Positions 53,036 through 61,483 of a stretch of 64,000 nt of DNA are shown here, piece by piece (position 1 is the stretch's first letter; each line of letters begins with the position of its first letter). The DNA is from Sporosarcina obsidiansis. GTDB lineage: Bacteria > Bacillota > Bacilli > Bacillales_A > Planococcaceae. Under the pieces are notes generated by a model, which was not told the DNA's origin, ran no database searches, and saw only the letters and a list, made by a program, of their open reading frames with translations. Location of the stretch: positions 62,001-126,000 of the forward strand of contig NZ_WHVW01000006.1 of the NCBI RefSeq assembly GCF_009651005.1, in the 5' to 3' direction. The position numbers were made by a program, and so were the translations under genes.

Positions 53036-56000
53036 TGTAAAGATCGGAGTCGTCACTTGTAGTCTTGAAATTACAAAGAATGCTCGTAAAGGTTTAGAAC
53101 AATGGTTTTTAAGTGAACAGGCATTTGTTTCGTCTGAGTCCACTTTTGATATATATATTGAGAAAAAACCTGCTAATCGTCAAGGAAACCAATCATACTC
53201 CTTATACTTTGATCCTCATACCAATAAAAAGTTTGCAAAAGAAGTTCAACAACGAGTGGCGGTCATGGAATGTGTTCTTAAACCAGATGGCTTCGTTGCT
53301 ACAGGCTTTCATGTTAGGGGAGCAAAGGAACCTGTCCAGACGAATCGTCGGCTTCATATAGCAGTAAAGTTCCGATTGAATCGAGCAGGAGTAGCTTTAC
53401 CTATTCAATTTTACACAAGAATGCGTGAACTGCCTATAGCAGAAGAGCGTTCAGAATACGTGAAAAAACGAATTGAGAGTTGGGAAGGCTATCTGCAAAT
53501 TGCCGAGAAGAATGCAGATGTAGAAGATATTTCATGTACCTTCACTCAATCCAGCTTTACTAGTGATTTTACAAAGCTTCGTCTTCATTGCAAAGACTTG
53601 CAAACTAAAAACTGGAAGCAGTTGAAAGGCTTCAGCGTAAAGGTCATGGAGCTATCTACAGAAATAGGACAAATCGTCGACGTGCAAAAATCTCAAAACC
53701 TTATTGTAGTAGAACTGAATCAACGCTTTAAGATGAGATCACGTCAGGAACAATGGCTACCTAAAAGGAATAAAAAATTAGTCCTCACAAATTTTGCTGA
53801 ATTAAGCCAGATCAGAAGGCTACGCAAAGGTTTCAAAGATTTGCAAGACGGACTTGCAGCAAATGCTAATTTAGAGAAAATTTTATTTGAAGAACGTCCT
53901 GTAGTACAGATTAACAATAAAAACCCTGAATTAGAATTTCATAATAATTTAAATGAATATCAGAGGGAAGCTGTTACAGGAGCGATGAAATCACATGATC
54001 TCTATGTTATTCAAGGCCCACCAGGTACAGGGAAAACGACAGTAATTTCTGAGATTTGTTACCAGAATGTTAAGGCGGGCTTACGGACATTGGTTGCATC
54101 TCAATCGAATCTCGCTGTAGATAATGCACTGGGGCGTTTATTAATGGACCCAGCGACGCGAATTTTACGATATGGTCGATCCGAGAGCATCGAAGAGGAA
54201 GGTAAGCGATTTATTGAAGAAAATGTAGCGTTGAATTGGCGAAATGAAACGCTAGAAACAGTACGAGCTACACGGGCTGTATATAAAGCGAAGGATCTAG
54301 AAATGCAGGAACGCATAGAGCAGCTTGAACAAATGATTAAGCAGCATAAAATCACTAAATGCGAGCTAATAGAACAGATAGATGAGCAAAACCTTCTGCA
54401 AGAACAACTACTCGAGTTAAAAGGTCAGTTTTCAGCGAAACAATCAACTATAGAACAAGCTACCATGCAACTTTCAGAAAAACGCCAGATGATCCAACAA
54501 ACAGAACAAGAAATGCAGCAACTTACGCTGGAAATTAACGAGTTGCATTCGATGCTAAGCCAACTGCCAAGTGAAGAAAAAGTAACAGAGCAATTGACAG
54601 TCTTGCAAAGCGAGTTGAAGACGTTAAAAGAATTTCGGATTTACATCGAATGGCAAGAGAACTTGCAAAAAGTAGCACGCACACGTCAAAACCTCATAAC
54701 GGAACGTAATGAATTACCAATGCAAGAAAATGTATTACATGTAGCTTACGAAAAAATAATAACAATTAATAAAATGGAAGCTTTGCAAAAAGTACTTGCT
54801 GAACACCGTGTAGAACTGCCAATCCATATCATCTTACAGTCGAATGAATTACAGCGCCTTATAAAAGCAATCGAAACAGGTGAATTTTCATACGAATTTC
54901 AAGAATGGAAAGAACTTTATGAACGATTCCAAACAGCTATTGGAAAAACTGAACGGCTTTTGTTGATCCATCGTTATCCCATCACAACTATTGAAAAACG
55001 CTCTACCGACAACTTTACAACGGTACAAGAAATGCATGATATGATCGATCGACTCGGCAGATTCTTAGTCGATCCAGCGACCAAAACCGCATTGCAACAC
55101 TCGGGCACCTCATCAGTGAAAACAGCCGTCTTACAAAAGATTGCGCAAGGGATATCTTTGTTTTATGGAAAAGAAGAAGAGGTGCGCACAAAAGGATTAG
55201 TGATTCAGCAACAACAAATACAAACTGTGAAGAAGCTATTTACTGAAGTCAAACAGAATGTTCTTCAAAACTTGAAAACTCAACAACGTGAAATGCAACA
55301 TAAAATTCAACAGTTTCAGCGACAGGAAGCGGAACTGCAAAAGCAACAAGAAGAGATACAGCAGCAACTGGATAGTTGGCTAAAAATTAATGATCCGCCC
55401 GATGAGAAGTGGAATTCGGAGGGAGTAACTCGTGAAATACACACAATCGAGACGTCTATTTTCGAATGCCAGCAACAGATGCAAAAAATTACCCAAGCTA
55501 CTAAAACATTAGCAAATAAAAAGCAACAGTTACTTCTGATGAAACTGCAACAAGAAGAGCAACTACAAAAAAGCGAGACACTAGAACAGCAGAGAAAGCA
55601 ACTACAACAAGAGAATAGTCAGTTACAAGAGCGAATGGATGAAATAGTCAAATTAATAATACCTGACTTAGAGCGGCAGTTGTCACAAATAGTAGATGCA
55701 CTTCGCGAAACGGAAAAGGAATTCCAAGAATTGATCAAGGAACGAGAGCAGTTGCCTGTTTTGCAGGAATTACAAGCGCAATGGGAGCTTCTTTTGCAAG
55801 AGGCAAATGATTATGATCTGGATGAAATTAGAAAGCTATATGTAGAACATGCGAATGTCATCGGCACCACTTGTGTCGCTTCCGCTTCCAAAAAGTTTAT
55901 GGAAGAATATCCAGTATTCGACGTAGTGATTATTGATGAAGTATCAAAAGCTACACCGCCTGAATTGCTATTGCCCATGCTAAAAGGAAAAAAAGTCATT

Positions 56001-56861
56001 CTTGTTGGCGATCATCATCAACTGCCACCGTTAGTCGGGCAAGAAACGATGGATGAACTAGTAGACCAACAGAAAGATCCCGAAGTTCAGCGGGAGATGA
56101 AAAAGCTATTGAATGAATCGTTATTCGAAAGGCTATTTCGAACACTTCCGAAGCAAAATAAAACCATGCTCAGTATACAATATCGTATGCATGAGAGAAT
56201 TATGGATACGATCGCCCCTTTTTATAAGGAAGGGAATTATGAATTGCAATGTGGACTATCTGATTCCGATAAGATGCGAGACCATTTATTGGAGAGCCCC
56301 ATAATTTCAAGGAATGATCATTTACTTTGGTTAGATACACCGAATCAATCTCCATTTTTCGAAGACAAAGTCAAAGGGGGAACCAGTCGATTTAATGAAT
56401 CTGAACTCACAGTTATTCGAGATACCTTGGTGGAAATTGAACAGGCGACTGAACTGGCAAAAGCAGAAGGTCGTATGAAAGCGGAGGATAAGAAAAGCGT
56501 GGGAGTTATTAGCTTTTATGGCGAGCAAGTGAAGCGGATTGATCGTTTGATCCAGCAGGAACTTCAGCCTAAGCAGTTACATTGTCGAACGGGTTCAGTT
56601 GATAAGTTTCAAGGAATGGAAATGGATATCATCATTTTAAGTTTTGTTAGAAATCATGATCATTCAAACGGTGATATTGGTTTTGCTAAAGACTATCGAC
56701 GATTGAATGTGGCATTATCCCGTGCTAGGGAATTATTAATTATTGTAGGAAGTTCAGAAATGTTTACCGTTAGAACAAAGAGCGCATCGACACGGGACAT
56801 GTACCGTCAGCTTCAAAACGTTGTTGAGCAGTGTGGCGGTATGAAGAAAATGGAATGCTAA
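53016..56861 (+). CDS. Upf1-like superfamily 1 helicase with giant coiled-coil insertion
   Basis: A 1281-residue protein. An N-terminal domain of about 310 residues precedes LNEYQREAVTGAMKS (Q-motif) and Walker A GPPGTGKTT near residue 335. Motif II VVIIDEVSKATPPELLLPML lies near 973, so about 550 residues of Gln/Glu/Lys-rich coiled coil separate motif Ia from II. Then come VILVGDHHQLPPLVG, LSIQYRMHERIMD, GVISFYGEQVKRIDRL, VDKFQGMEMDIIILSFVRN and RRLNVALSRARELLIIVGS, the full SF1B/Upf1 set. It should translocate on RNA or DNA using ATP. It is 18 bases from its partner gene; the pair looks accessory, possibly defensive. Confidence 0.88.
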   Translation: MYYMSHDVKIGVVTCSLEITKNARKGLEQWFLSEQAFVSSESTFDIYIEKKPANRQGNQSYSLYFDPHTNKKFAKEVQQRVAVMECVLKPDGFVATGFHVRGAKEPVQTNRRLHIAVKFRLNRAGVALPIQFYTRMRELPIAEERSEYVKKRIESWEGYLQIAEKNADVEDISCTFTQSSFTSDFTKLRLHCKDLQTKNWKQLKGFSVKVMELSTEIGQIVDVQKSQNLIVVELNQRFKMRSRQEQWLPKRNKKLVLTNFAELSQIRRLRKGFKDLQDGLAANANLEKILFEERPVVQINNKNPELEFHNNLNEYQREAVTGAMKSHDLYVIQGPPGTGKTTVISEICYQNVKAGLRTLVASQSNLAVDNALGRLLMDPATRILRYGRSESIEEEGKRFIEENVALNWRNETLETVRATRAVYKAKDLEMQERIEQLEQMIKQHKITKCELIEQIDEQNLLQEQLLELKGQFSAKQSTIEQATMQLSEKRQMIQQTEQEMQQLTLEINELHSMLSQLPSEEKVTEQLTVLQSELKTLKEFRIYIEWQENLQKVARTRQNLITERNELPMQENVLHVAYEKIITINKMEALQKVLAEHRVELPIHIILQSNELQRLIKAIETGEFSYEFQEWKELYERFQTAIGKTERLLLIHRYPITTIEKRSTDNFTTVQEMHDMIDRLGRFLVDPATKTALQHSGTSSVKTAVLQKIAQGISLFYGKEEEVRTKGLVIQQQQIQTVKKLFTEVKQNVLQNLKTQQREMQHKIQQFQRQEAELQKQQEEIQQQLDSWLKINDPPDEKWNSEGVTREIHTIETSIFECQQQMQKITQATKTLANKKQQLLLMKLQQEEQLQKSETLEQQRKQLQQENSQLQERMDEIVKLIIPDLERQLSQIVDALRETEKEFQELIKEREQLPVLQELQAQWELLLQEANDYDLDEIRKLYVEHANVIGTTCVASASKKFMEEYPVFDVVIIDEVSKATPPELLLPMLKGKKVILVGDHHQLPPLVGQETMDELVDQQKDPEVQREMKKLLNESLFERLFRTLPKQNKTMLSIQYRMHERIMDTIAPFYKEGNYELQCGLSDSDKMRDHLLESPIISRNDHLLWLDTPNQSPFFEDKVKGGTSRFNESELTVIRDTLVEIEQATELAKAEGRMKAEDKKSVGVISFYGEQVKRIDRLIQQELQPKQLHCRTGSVDKFQGMEMDIIILSFVRNHDHSNGDIGFAKDYRRLNVALSRARELLIIVGSSEMFTVRTKSASTRDMYRQLQNVVEQCGGMKKMEC

Positions 56862-56879
56862 TGAGAGAAAGGTGAGCGC

Positions 56880-57620
56880 GTGGAATCTCTACGGAAAAAA
56901 TTGCAGCAAGAGATACACCAACAGCCTGACCAACAAATTCAACAGTCTGTAATTTGGGGATTACCTGTTCAGCTTGTAAAAGTTCGGTATACAACGATCA
57001 AAAGAACGACTATGGACATTCTAATGAAAATGATATTGCTGACCATACAAAAATTAGAGGTGTCAGACCCAAAGGTAGTAGCTGATTTTCTTGCTGTAGA
57101 ACCATTATTTATAGAGGATTTAGTCAATAGAATGCAACTAACGAACATGATTCGACAGAGAAAAGAAGTCTTTGAACTTACCCAAGTTGGAGTGGAGCAA
57201 CTACAAGCTGGGATTTATGAACATCCAGCTGAGAAAAAAGAGAAGAATTTTTATTATAGTGCATGTCATCATGCTATCTTGTGTGAAGAGCAAGAGAAAC
57301 CTATTTCTGCAAATATTACCCCCTTTCGTTTAGCCAAGAAGCAAATAAATGAAATAGAGGATGTAGATCAGGAGCAATGGCGTGATGCTCTTCTTTCAGC
57401 GGGAGCCGAAACGACGGAAGGGTCTTTACAAATGGTGTTAGACAACATTGAAACGCCTACTAGCATAGATAACTTGCTCATACCATGTGTTGAATTTTCA
57501 GTATACAATCGGGTAGAAAAACTTTACGTTACAAGAGTATGGAATACATTACTTCAACAGTGGGATGAACGTTTGGAAAAATTGATTGATGAAGTAGACC
57601 CACTGAAAAAGAAACGATAG
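56880..57620 (+). CDS. Helicase partner protein of unknown function
   Basis: A 246-residue soluble protein I do not recognise. Around residues 35-110 it reads like a winged-helix region (TTMDILMKMILLTIQKLEVS, LFIEDLVNRMQLTNMIRQRK, EVFELTQVGVEQLQAGIY). The second half is acidic and mixed alpha/beta (WRDALLSAGAETTEGSLQMV, LIPCVEFSVYNRVEKLYVTR). GTG 56880 follows AAAGGTGAG. It is 18 bases behind the helicase and ends at a strong terminator, so the two form a closed two-gene unit. It may recognise nucleic acid for the helicase. Confidence 0.75.
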   Translation: MESLRKKLQQEIHQQPDQQIQQSVIWGLPVQLVKVRYTTIKRTTMDILMKMILLTIQKLEVSDPKVVADFLAVEPLFIEDLVNRMQLTNMIRQRKEVFELTQVGVEQLQAGIYEHPAEKKEKNFYYSACHHAILCEEQEKPISANITPFRLAKKQINEIEDVDQEQWRDALLSAGAETTEGSLQMVLDNIETPTSIDNLLIPCVEFSVYNRVEKLYVTRVWNTLLQQWDERLEKLIDEVDPLKKKR

Positions 57621-57624
57621 AAAT

Positions 57625-57665
57625 AAAAGCAGAGAAGGAACGCATCGTCCTTCTCTGCTTTTGTG
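57625..57665 (+). terminator. Rho-independent terminator
   Basis: AAAAGCAGAGAAGGA/TCCTTCTCTGCTTTT, a 15-bp perfect stem with an 8-base loop. It ends the helicase two-gene unit. Confidence 0.9.
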
Positions 57666-57706
57666 TTTAGTCATCCCAAAATAAGAAAGTATAGCTCCAT
57701 GATGGA

Positions 57707-57886
57707 TTAGGGCCAGCGGGTTCCGTTGGTTGGACCACCCTTGTCGCGTTTCGGGTTTTTACGCAATTCGGCCAATTCTCGTGCGATTTCTTCTTTCATA
57801 TCACCTGGAGCAATCTTTTGTTTCTTAGGTGTCTGCGGTAAAGAACTTGAATTATTGCTGCCTGTCTTATGTTCATCACGTCCCAT
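57707..57886 (-). CDS. Small hydrophilic protein (59 aa)
   Basis: ATG 57886 has GGAGAG upstream, and the frame runs 59 codons to TAA. The product reads GRDEHKTGSNNSSSLPQTPK, then KQKIAPGDMKEEIARELAEL and RKNPKRDKGGPTNGTRWP. It has a disordered Ser/Asn-rich head and a short amphipathic helix. It resembles small Bacillales proteins expressed in stress or spores, but I cannot name it. The 415 bases up to the KGG gene hold a sigma-B promoter and nothing else I can support. Confidence 0.7.
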   Translation of the reverse strand: MGRDEHKTGSNNSSSLPQTPKKQKIAPGDMKEEIARELAELRKNPKRDKGGPTNGTRWP

Positions 57887-58215
57887 ACATATCTCTCCTT
57901 TCTAAATTGGTTTCTATGTAAGTTGGCTAATCCTTAAAAAGTTATGCGATTCGTTCAGAAAATCGTTACGCAAAAGAAATATTAAGAACCAACTAAGTAA
58001 GTTATGTAATTTGTTTGCATGAACAGCTGAAACTTTATAACCTAACCGATATAATAAGTTCTATTGTGAATGGTCCAAAACTGAAGTGTTTTTCATCAGA
58101 AAGAATATAGAGACTATTCAAAAGAAAATATGGTGTTTTAGGATTATACAAAATAGGATATAGATGGCATTCCATAATTCTTTCTATCGATAAATAGTAG
58201 AAAATGATTTTATTT

Positions 58216-58240
58216 GTTTAGCTCATGGTGAACTGGGAAT
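58216..58240 (+). promoter_or_regulatory. Sigma-B promoter
   Basis: GTTTAG (58216-58221), a 13-base spacer and GGGAAT (58235-58240), very close to the sigma-B consensus. It lies 61 bases before the KGG-repeat stress gene, the expected kind of target. Confidence 0.75.
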
Positions 58241-58301
58241 ATAACTACTAAGCTAGTCGACGAGCTGAAAAATAGTAGAAAATGCTAGGAGGAAGTAATA
58301 C

Positions 58302-58589
58302 ATGGCTAACCGAAACAATCGCGACAACGACAATAAAAAAATGAGTTTGAAAGAAGCGGGACGTAAAGGCGGAGAAGCTACCTCTAAAAATCATGACCGT
58401 GAATTCTATGAAGAAATCGGACGTAAAGGCGGAGAAGCCACTGCCAAGAAACATGATAGCAAATTCTATCAAGAGATTGGGCGCAAAGGCGGAGAAGCTA
58501 CTTCTGAAAATCACGATAAAGATTTTTATGAGGAAATCGGACGTAAAGGTGGAGAAGCGCGTTCGAAACAGCGTAATAATAAAAACTAA
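58302..58589 (+). CDS. KGG-repeat general stress protein (GsiB-like)
   Basis: A 95-residue, highly hydrophilic protein with four copies of a 20-residue unit (G-R-K-G-G-E-A-T-S, then a charged linker and FYEEI). This is the KGG/stress-induced repeat found in B. subtilis GsiB and E. coli YciG. Such hydrophilin-like proteins are strongly induced by general stress and desiccation. The DNA of the repeats is also conserved, so the array can expand or shrink. The start ATG 58302 follows AGGAGG, and the upstream sigma-B promoter agrees with the family's usual control. Confidence 0.9.
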   Translation: MANRNNRDNDNKKMSLKEAGRKGGEATSKNHDREFYEEIGRKGGEATAKKHDSKFYQEIGRKGGEATSENHDKDFYEEIGRKGGEARSKQRNNKN

Positions 58590-58640
58590 GTGGCTTTCAA
58601 AGTTGTATGGAGACACTGCTATAGACATGATCATTAGTTA

Positions 58641-58687
58641 AAAAGATGTTCTTGAATCAAGGATTGAGATTCGAGAACATCTTTTTT
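58641..58687 (+). terminator. Rho-independent terminator
   Basis: AAAAGATGTTCTTGAATC pairs with GATTCGAGAACATCTTTT with one mismatch, followed by T. It ends the KGG gene transcript. Bases 58688-58840 are AT-rich and contain no gene I can support. Confidence 0.85.
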
Positions 58688-58840
58688 GTATGCAGTTTAT
58701 TTTTATTGTAAATATAACAAATTATGTACGATTTCCTCTAACGTATTGATGTATATTCTTAAAAGTTATATACTACTATTAATAGATAGAATATTATAGT
58801 AGAAAAGTAAAAGATATAGAAATTAGAAAAATAGGGATGA

Positions 58841-59404
58841 ATGAGAATGAAAGAACAATTGCAGACTAAAGATTTTTCACAACTTATTGCGGATGTCATG
58901 GAGTCTGTGGAGATGAATGTTCCCCTTCGCGAAGTGTTTGATGGGATTAATATGAGTTATAACTTTATTGGTAAGTATATTGGTTTTGATGCACAGAGAC
59001 TTCAAGTATCACATATGGAAATGGCTCCTTTCTGTTCATTCGAAACATATGTACAGACGATTACTATGCATGAACTTGGACATGTATTGGACCACGAAGC
59101 TTTGGATGCGTCATTGGCAAAGACGGTTGATATTTTCACAATGAAAAAAAGCCATACGATGAAAGAGATTTTTTCATCGGTCGAACTAATGAATTTGCTT
59201 ATTGAAGAAGATGAAATGAATATAGCATTCGAAATCACAGCATGGGAAAATGCTTCGCAACTGAATGATCGCTATCAACTAATTGATAAAGAATGCTTTG
59301 AATTAATTCGTAAAAACAGCTTAGCAACATATGAAAAAGTCTACGAAGAAGATTTAAAATATTATCGTATGTTATTGCAAAAATCTATTACTTCTGTAGC
59401 GTAA
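58841..59404 (+). CDS. Predicted zinc-dependent peptidase-like protein (HExxH)
   Basis: A 187-residue soluble protein with a single clear motif, TITMHELGHVLDHEA, which is HExxH with a third His five residues on. This places it among minimal zincin-type peptidases (compare ImmA/IrrE-like or DUF-type metallopeptidases), but the rest is not familiar. The N-terminal half is helical and the C-terminal half acidic. I take ATG 58841; ATG 58847 is also possible. It is monocistronic, between two hairpins. A role in regulated proteolysis is plausible but unproven. Confidence 0.7.
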   Translation: MRMKEQLQTKDFSQLIADVMESVEMNVPLREVFDGINMSYNFIGKYIGFDAQRLQVSHMEMAPFCSFETYVQTITMHELGHVLDHEALDASLAKTVDIFTMKKSHTMKEIFSSVELMNLLIEEDEMNIAFEITAWENASQLNDRYQLIDKECFELIRKNSLATYEKVYEEDLKYYRMLLQKSITSVA

Positions 59405-59439
59405 AAAACCAATTGGCTTAATCAGTCCAATTGGTTTTT
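59404..59439. terminator. Bidirectional terminator
   Basis: AAAAACCAATTGG/CCAATTGGTTTTT with a 10-base loop. It serves the zincin-like gene and the convergent phosphatase gene. Confidence 0.88.
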
Positions 59440-60169
59440 ATTGCGTTTTAGGATAGTAGTAATCCCAAGCCTCCTGTATACCAGCCGCATAATGTTCGGT
59501 AGCGCGATATAAAAGAGGATGAAATGGTAATTCATCTAGTTCGATTTGAGCATTTCCTACGATGACAGCCGGATAATCTAAAGACAACATTTCTGCATCA
59601 TTCCCCGAGTCGCCAGCAAGCAATACATGTACTTCAGGCTTTGCATACTTACGAAGTACATAGTCTACCGCCTTGCCTTTTCCGCTTCGTTCAGGAAGTA
59701 TATCAAGATCGCGGCCAGAGCTGAAAACAATATGATGTAAAATTTCGTGTTGTTTTAGATTTTGTTTAACGGCCTGAACCAGTTCGGCTTGATCAGGATC
59801 AAGCGTAAACGAGATACGTCTTTGATGGGGAAGATCTTGTTTAATTAGTGAAGGGAAGTTTTGCGAAAGCCGAAGAATCTCATCAGGAGTCCATGTTTCG
59901 TTAATCCAAGCAGACCATACCTCGTCTTCTTTCCAATCAGGGGCAAGATAAACCGCTGCACCAACATCTGTGATAAGAATATTGGGTATCGGTAAATTTT
60001 CCTTCTCAATTAAATTTAAAGCGGAATCCAAGTGTCTGCCAGTAACATAAACGAGGGCGACGTCAAATTGCTGTTTTTGATAATGTGTAAATAAATTAGA
60101 GAGCGACGATGGATCACCAACTAATGTATGATCAAGATCAGTCGCGAGCAAGTATGATTTGTCTTTCAT
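59438..60169 (-). CDS. Sucrose-phosphate phosphatase-like HAD hydrolase
   Basis: A 243-residue HAD IIB phosphatase from ATG 60169 (AAAGGAG upstream; a longer frame to 60259 is not supported). LATDLDHTLVGDPSSLSNLF is the catalytic D-x-D motif in the S6PP form, VYVTGRHLDSALNLI motif II, SGKGKAVDYVLRKYA the Lys motif and LLAGDSGNDAEML motif IV. It should remove phosphate from a sugar phosphate, probably sucrose-6F-phosphate or a related glucoside. It overlaps the upstream glycosyltransferase by 32 bases, so the two act in sequence. Confidence 0.82.
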   Translation of the reverse strand: MKDKSYLLATDLDHTLVGDPSSLSNLFTHYQKQQFDVALVYVTGRHLDSALNLIEKENLPIPNILITDVGAAVYLAPDWKEDEVWSAWINETWTPDEILRLSQNFPSLIKQDLPHQRRISFTLDPDQAELVQAVKQNLKQHEILHHIVFSSGRDLDILPERSGKGKAVDYVLRKYAKPEVHVLLAGDSGNDAEMLSLDYPAVIVGNAQIELDELPFHPLLYRATEHYAAGIQEAWDYYYPKTQ

Positions 60170-61355
60170 TGGCAACTCCTTTATATAAACGAGCCATTTT
60201 ATAAGCAAGTACACTCCAGTTAAATTCTTGCTGTGCATAGACCACTGCGCGTTGTCCAAGCGCTTTGGCTAGTTTTGGTTTATTCAATAAAGTGGACATG
60301 GCATGCGCCAAGACAATAGGATTTTTATGTTCTACGTGTAAACCGGTTACACCATGTTTCACAACGTCTTGAAGACCTCCTACTTTTGAGGCGATAACCG
60401 GACTCCCACAAGCTTGTGCTTCTGCGGCAACCATTCCAAAGGATTCATAGTAAGACGGTACAATTGTAGCTACTGCATTACTAAATAAACGAGCTAATTT
60501 TTGTTGACTTTGCGGTCCGATAAATTTCACTCGATGCTCCATTCCTTCGACAGCTAGACGTAACTTTTTATTTTTAGGCAAGTTAGTTTCAGGTGAGATG
60601 CAAGAATCGCTGCCGCCAGCAATGATTAATTTGGATTGAGAGGCTAAACGTTCTTCTTTAATCAGTGATTTGAATGCTTGAAGCAAAGTATAAATTCCTT
60701 TAGAGGTGTGTAATCTCCCAGCAAATGCAAAGTAAGGAGATGCAGAAGACTTGTTTTTTACTGGTTGGAATGCTTGATCAACCCCAATGGAAATGACGTG
60801 CACCGGAGAGGGGTTGTCTATAAAGTTCTCAATTAACTTCTTTTCAGTCTGTGAGGTCGCGACTATACAATCAGCCGAGCGTAATATCATTCTTTCAGTT
60901 GAAAGCCGATGAGGCTCCGTGTTGCCGGTAGCTCTTTGCTTCGCGATACCGAGAGAATGGTTTGTATGAATCCAAGGGGTGTTCCAATTTTTTTGAATCA
61001 ATGAACCAATTAAGCCAGAAAGCCAGTAATGAGTATGGATGACATCATATTGTTCTATGTGTAATGTATCTATCAGCTCTTGATAAAAACTTGGTATCAA
61101 ATGAAAAAGCTCACTTTTGGGGATATATTTCTGCTCTCCTGCAGCAAGTCGGATGACCCGAGAGGCAGTTCCAAAATGTTCTATTTGTGGAGTGTAAAGA
61201 CTGTTCCAGTGTGTCACGACATCTACCGCGTACCCTTCTTTTTCAAGCGAAAGGGCAAGTTGTCTAACATAATTATTTTGTCCGCCAGCTTGTTCGCTTC
61301 CAAGAGATTCTAGGGGATCCCCATGATCAGAGATAAATAGTATTTTTCTTTTCAA
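60138..61355 (-). CDS. GT4 glycosyltransferase, sucrose-phosphate synthase-like
   Basis: A 405-residue GT-B enzyme. ESLGSEQAGGQNNYVRQLAL contains the G-G-Q-x-x-Y-V-R pattern of sucrose-phosphate synthases; HTHYWLSGLIGSLIQ and HTNHSLGIAKQRAT resemble the acceptor-side loops; YFAFAGRLHTSKGIYTLLQA and VPSYYESFGMVAAEAQACG give the nucleotide-sugar site with the E-x7-E pair. The TTG start follows GGAGA. With the overlapping phosphatase it forms a short pathway: sugar-nucleotide plus sugar phosphate to a disaccharide phosphate, then dephosphorylation. Sucrose as a compatible solute is the best guess. Confidence 0.82.
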   Translation of the reverse strand: MKRKILFISDHGDPLESLGSEQAGGQNNYVRQLALSLEKEGYAVDVVTHWNSLYTPQIEHFGTASRVIRLAAGEQKYIPKSELFHLIPSFYQELIDTLHIEQYDVIHTHYWLSGLIGSLIQKNWNTPWIHTNHSLGIAKQRATGNTEPHRLSTERMILRSADCIVATSQTEKKLIENFIDNPSPVHVISIGVDQAFQPVKNKSSASPYFAFAGRLHTSKGIYTLLQAFKSLIKEERLASQSKLIIAGGSDSCISPETNLPKNKKLRLAVEGMEHRVKFIGPQSQQKLARLFSNAVATIVPSYYESFGMVAAEAQACGSPVIASKVGGLQDVVKHGVTGLHVEHKNPIVLAHAMSTLLNKPKLAKALGQRAVVYAQQEFNWSVLAYKMARLYKGVANERQIILARD

Positions 61356-61483
61356 GTCTTTTTTCTCCTTTCGTTAAGCTTAAACAGCTCTAAAACTAGT
61401 ACCCTTAATTTGCCTAATGGAAACATTTCATAGTTTATTTTGTAGAAAAAAGGGGGATAGAAACGAAACCTGGAGGTGATGAA

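Noticed and set aside
58302..58589. KGG units as a CRISPR-like or non-coding repeat array
   Set aside because: The unit length is an exact multiple of three, the frame is open throughout, and the protein family is known.
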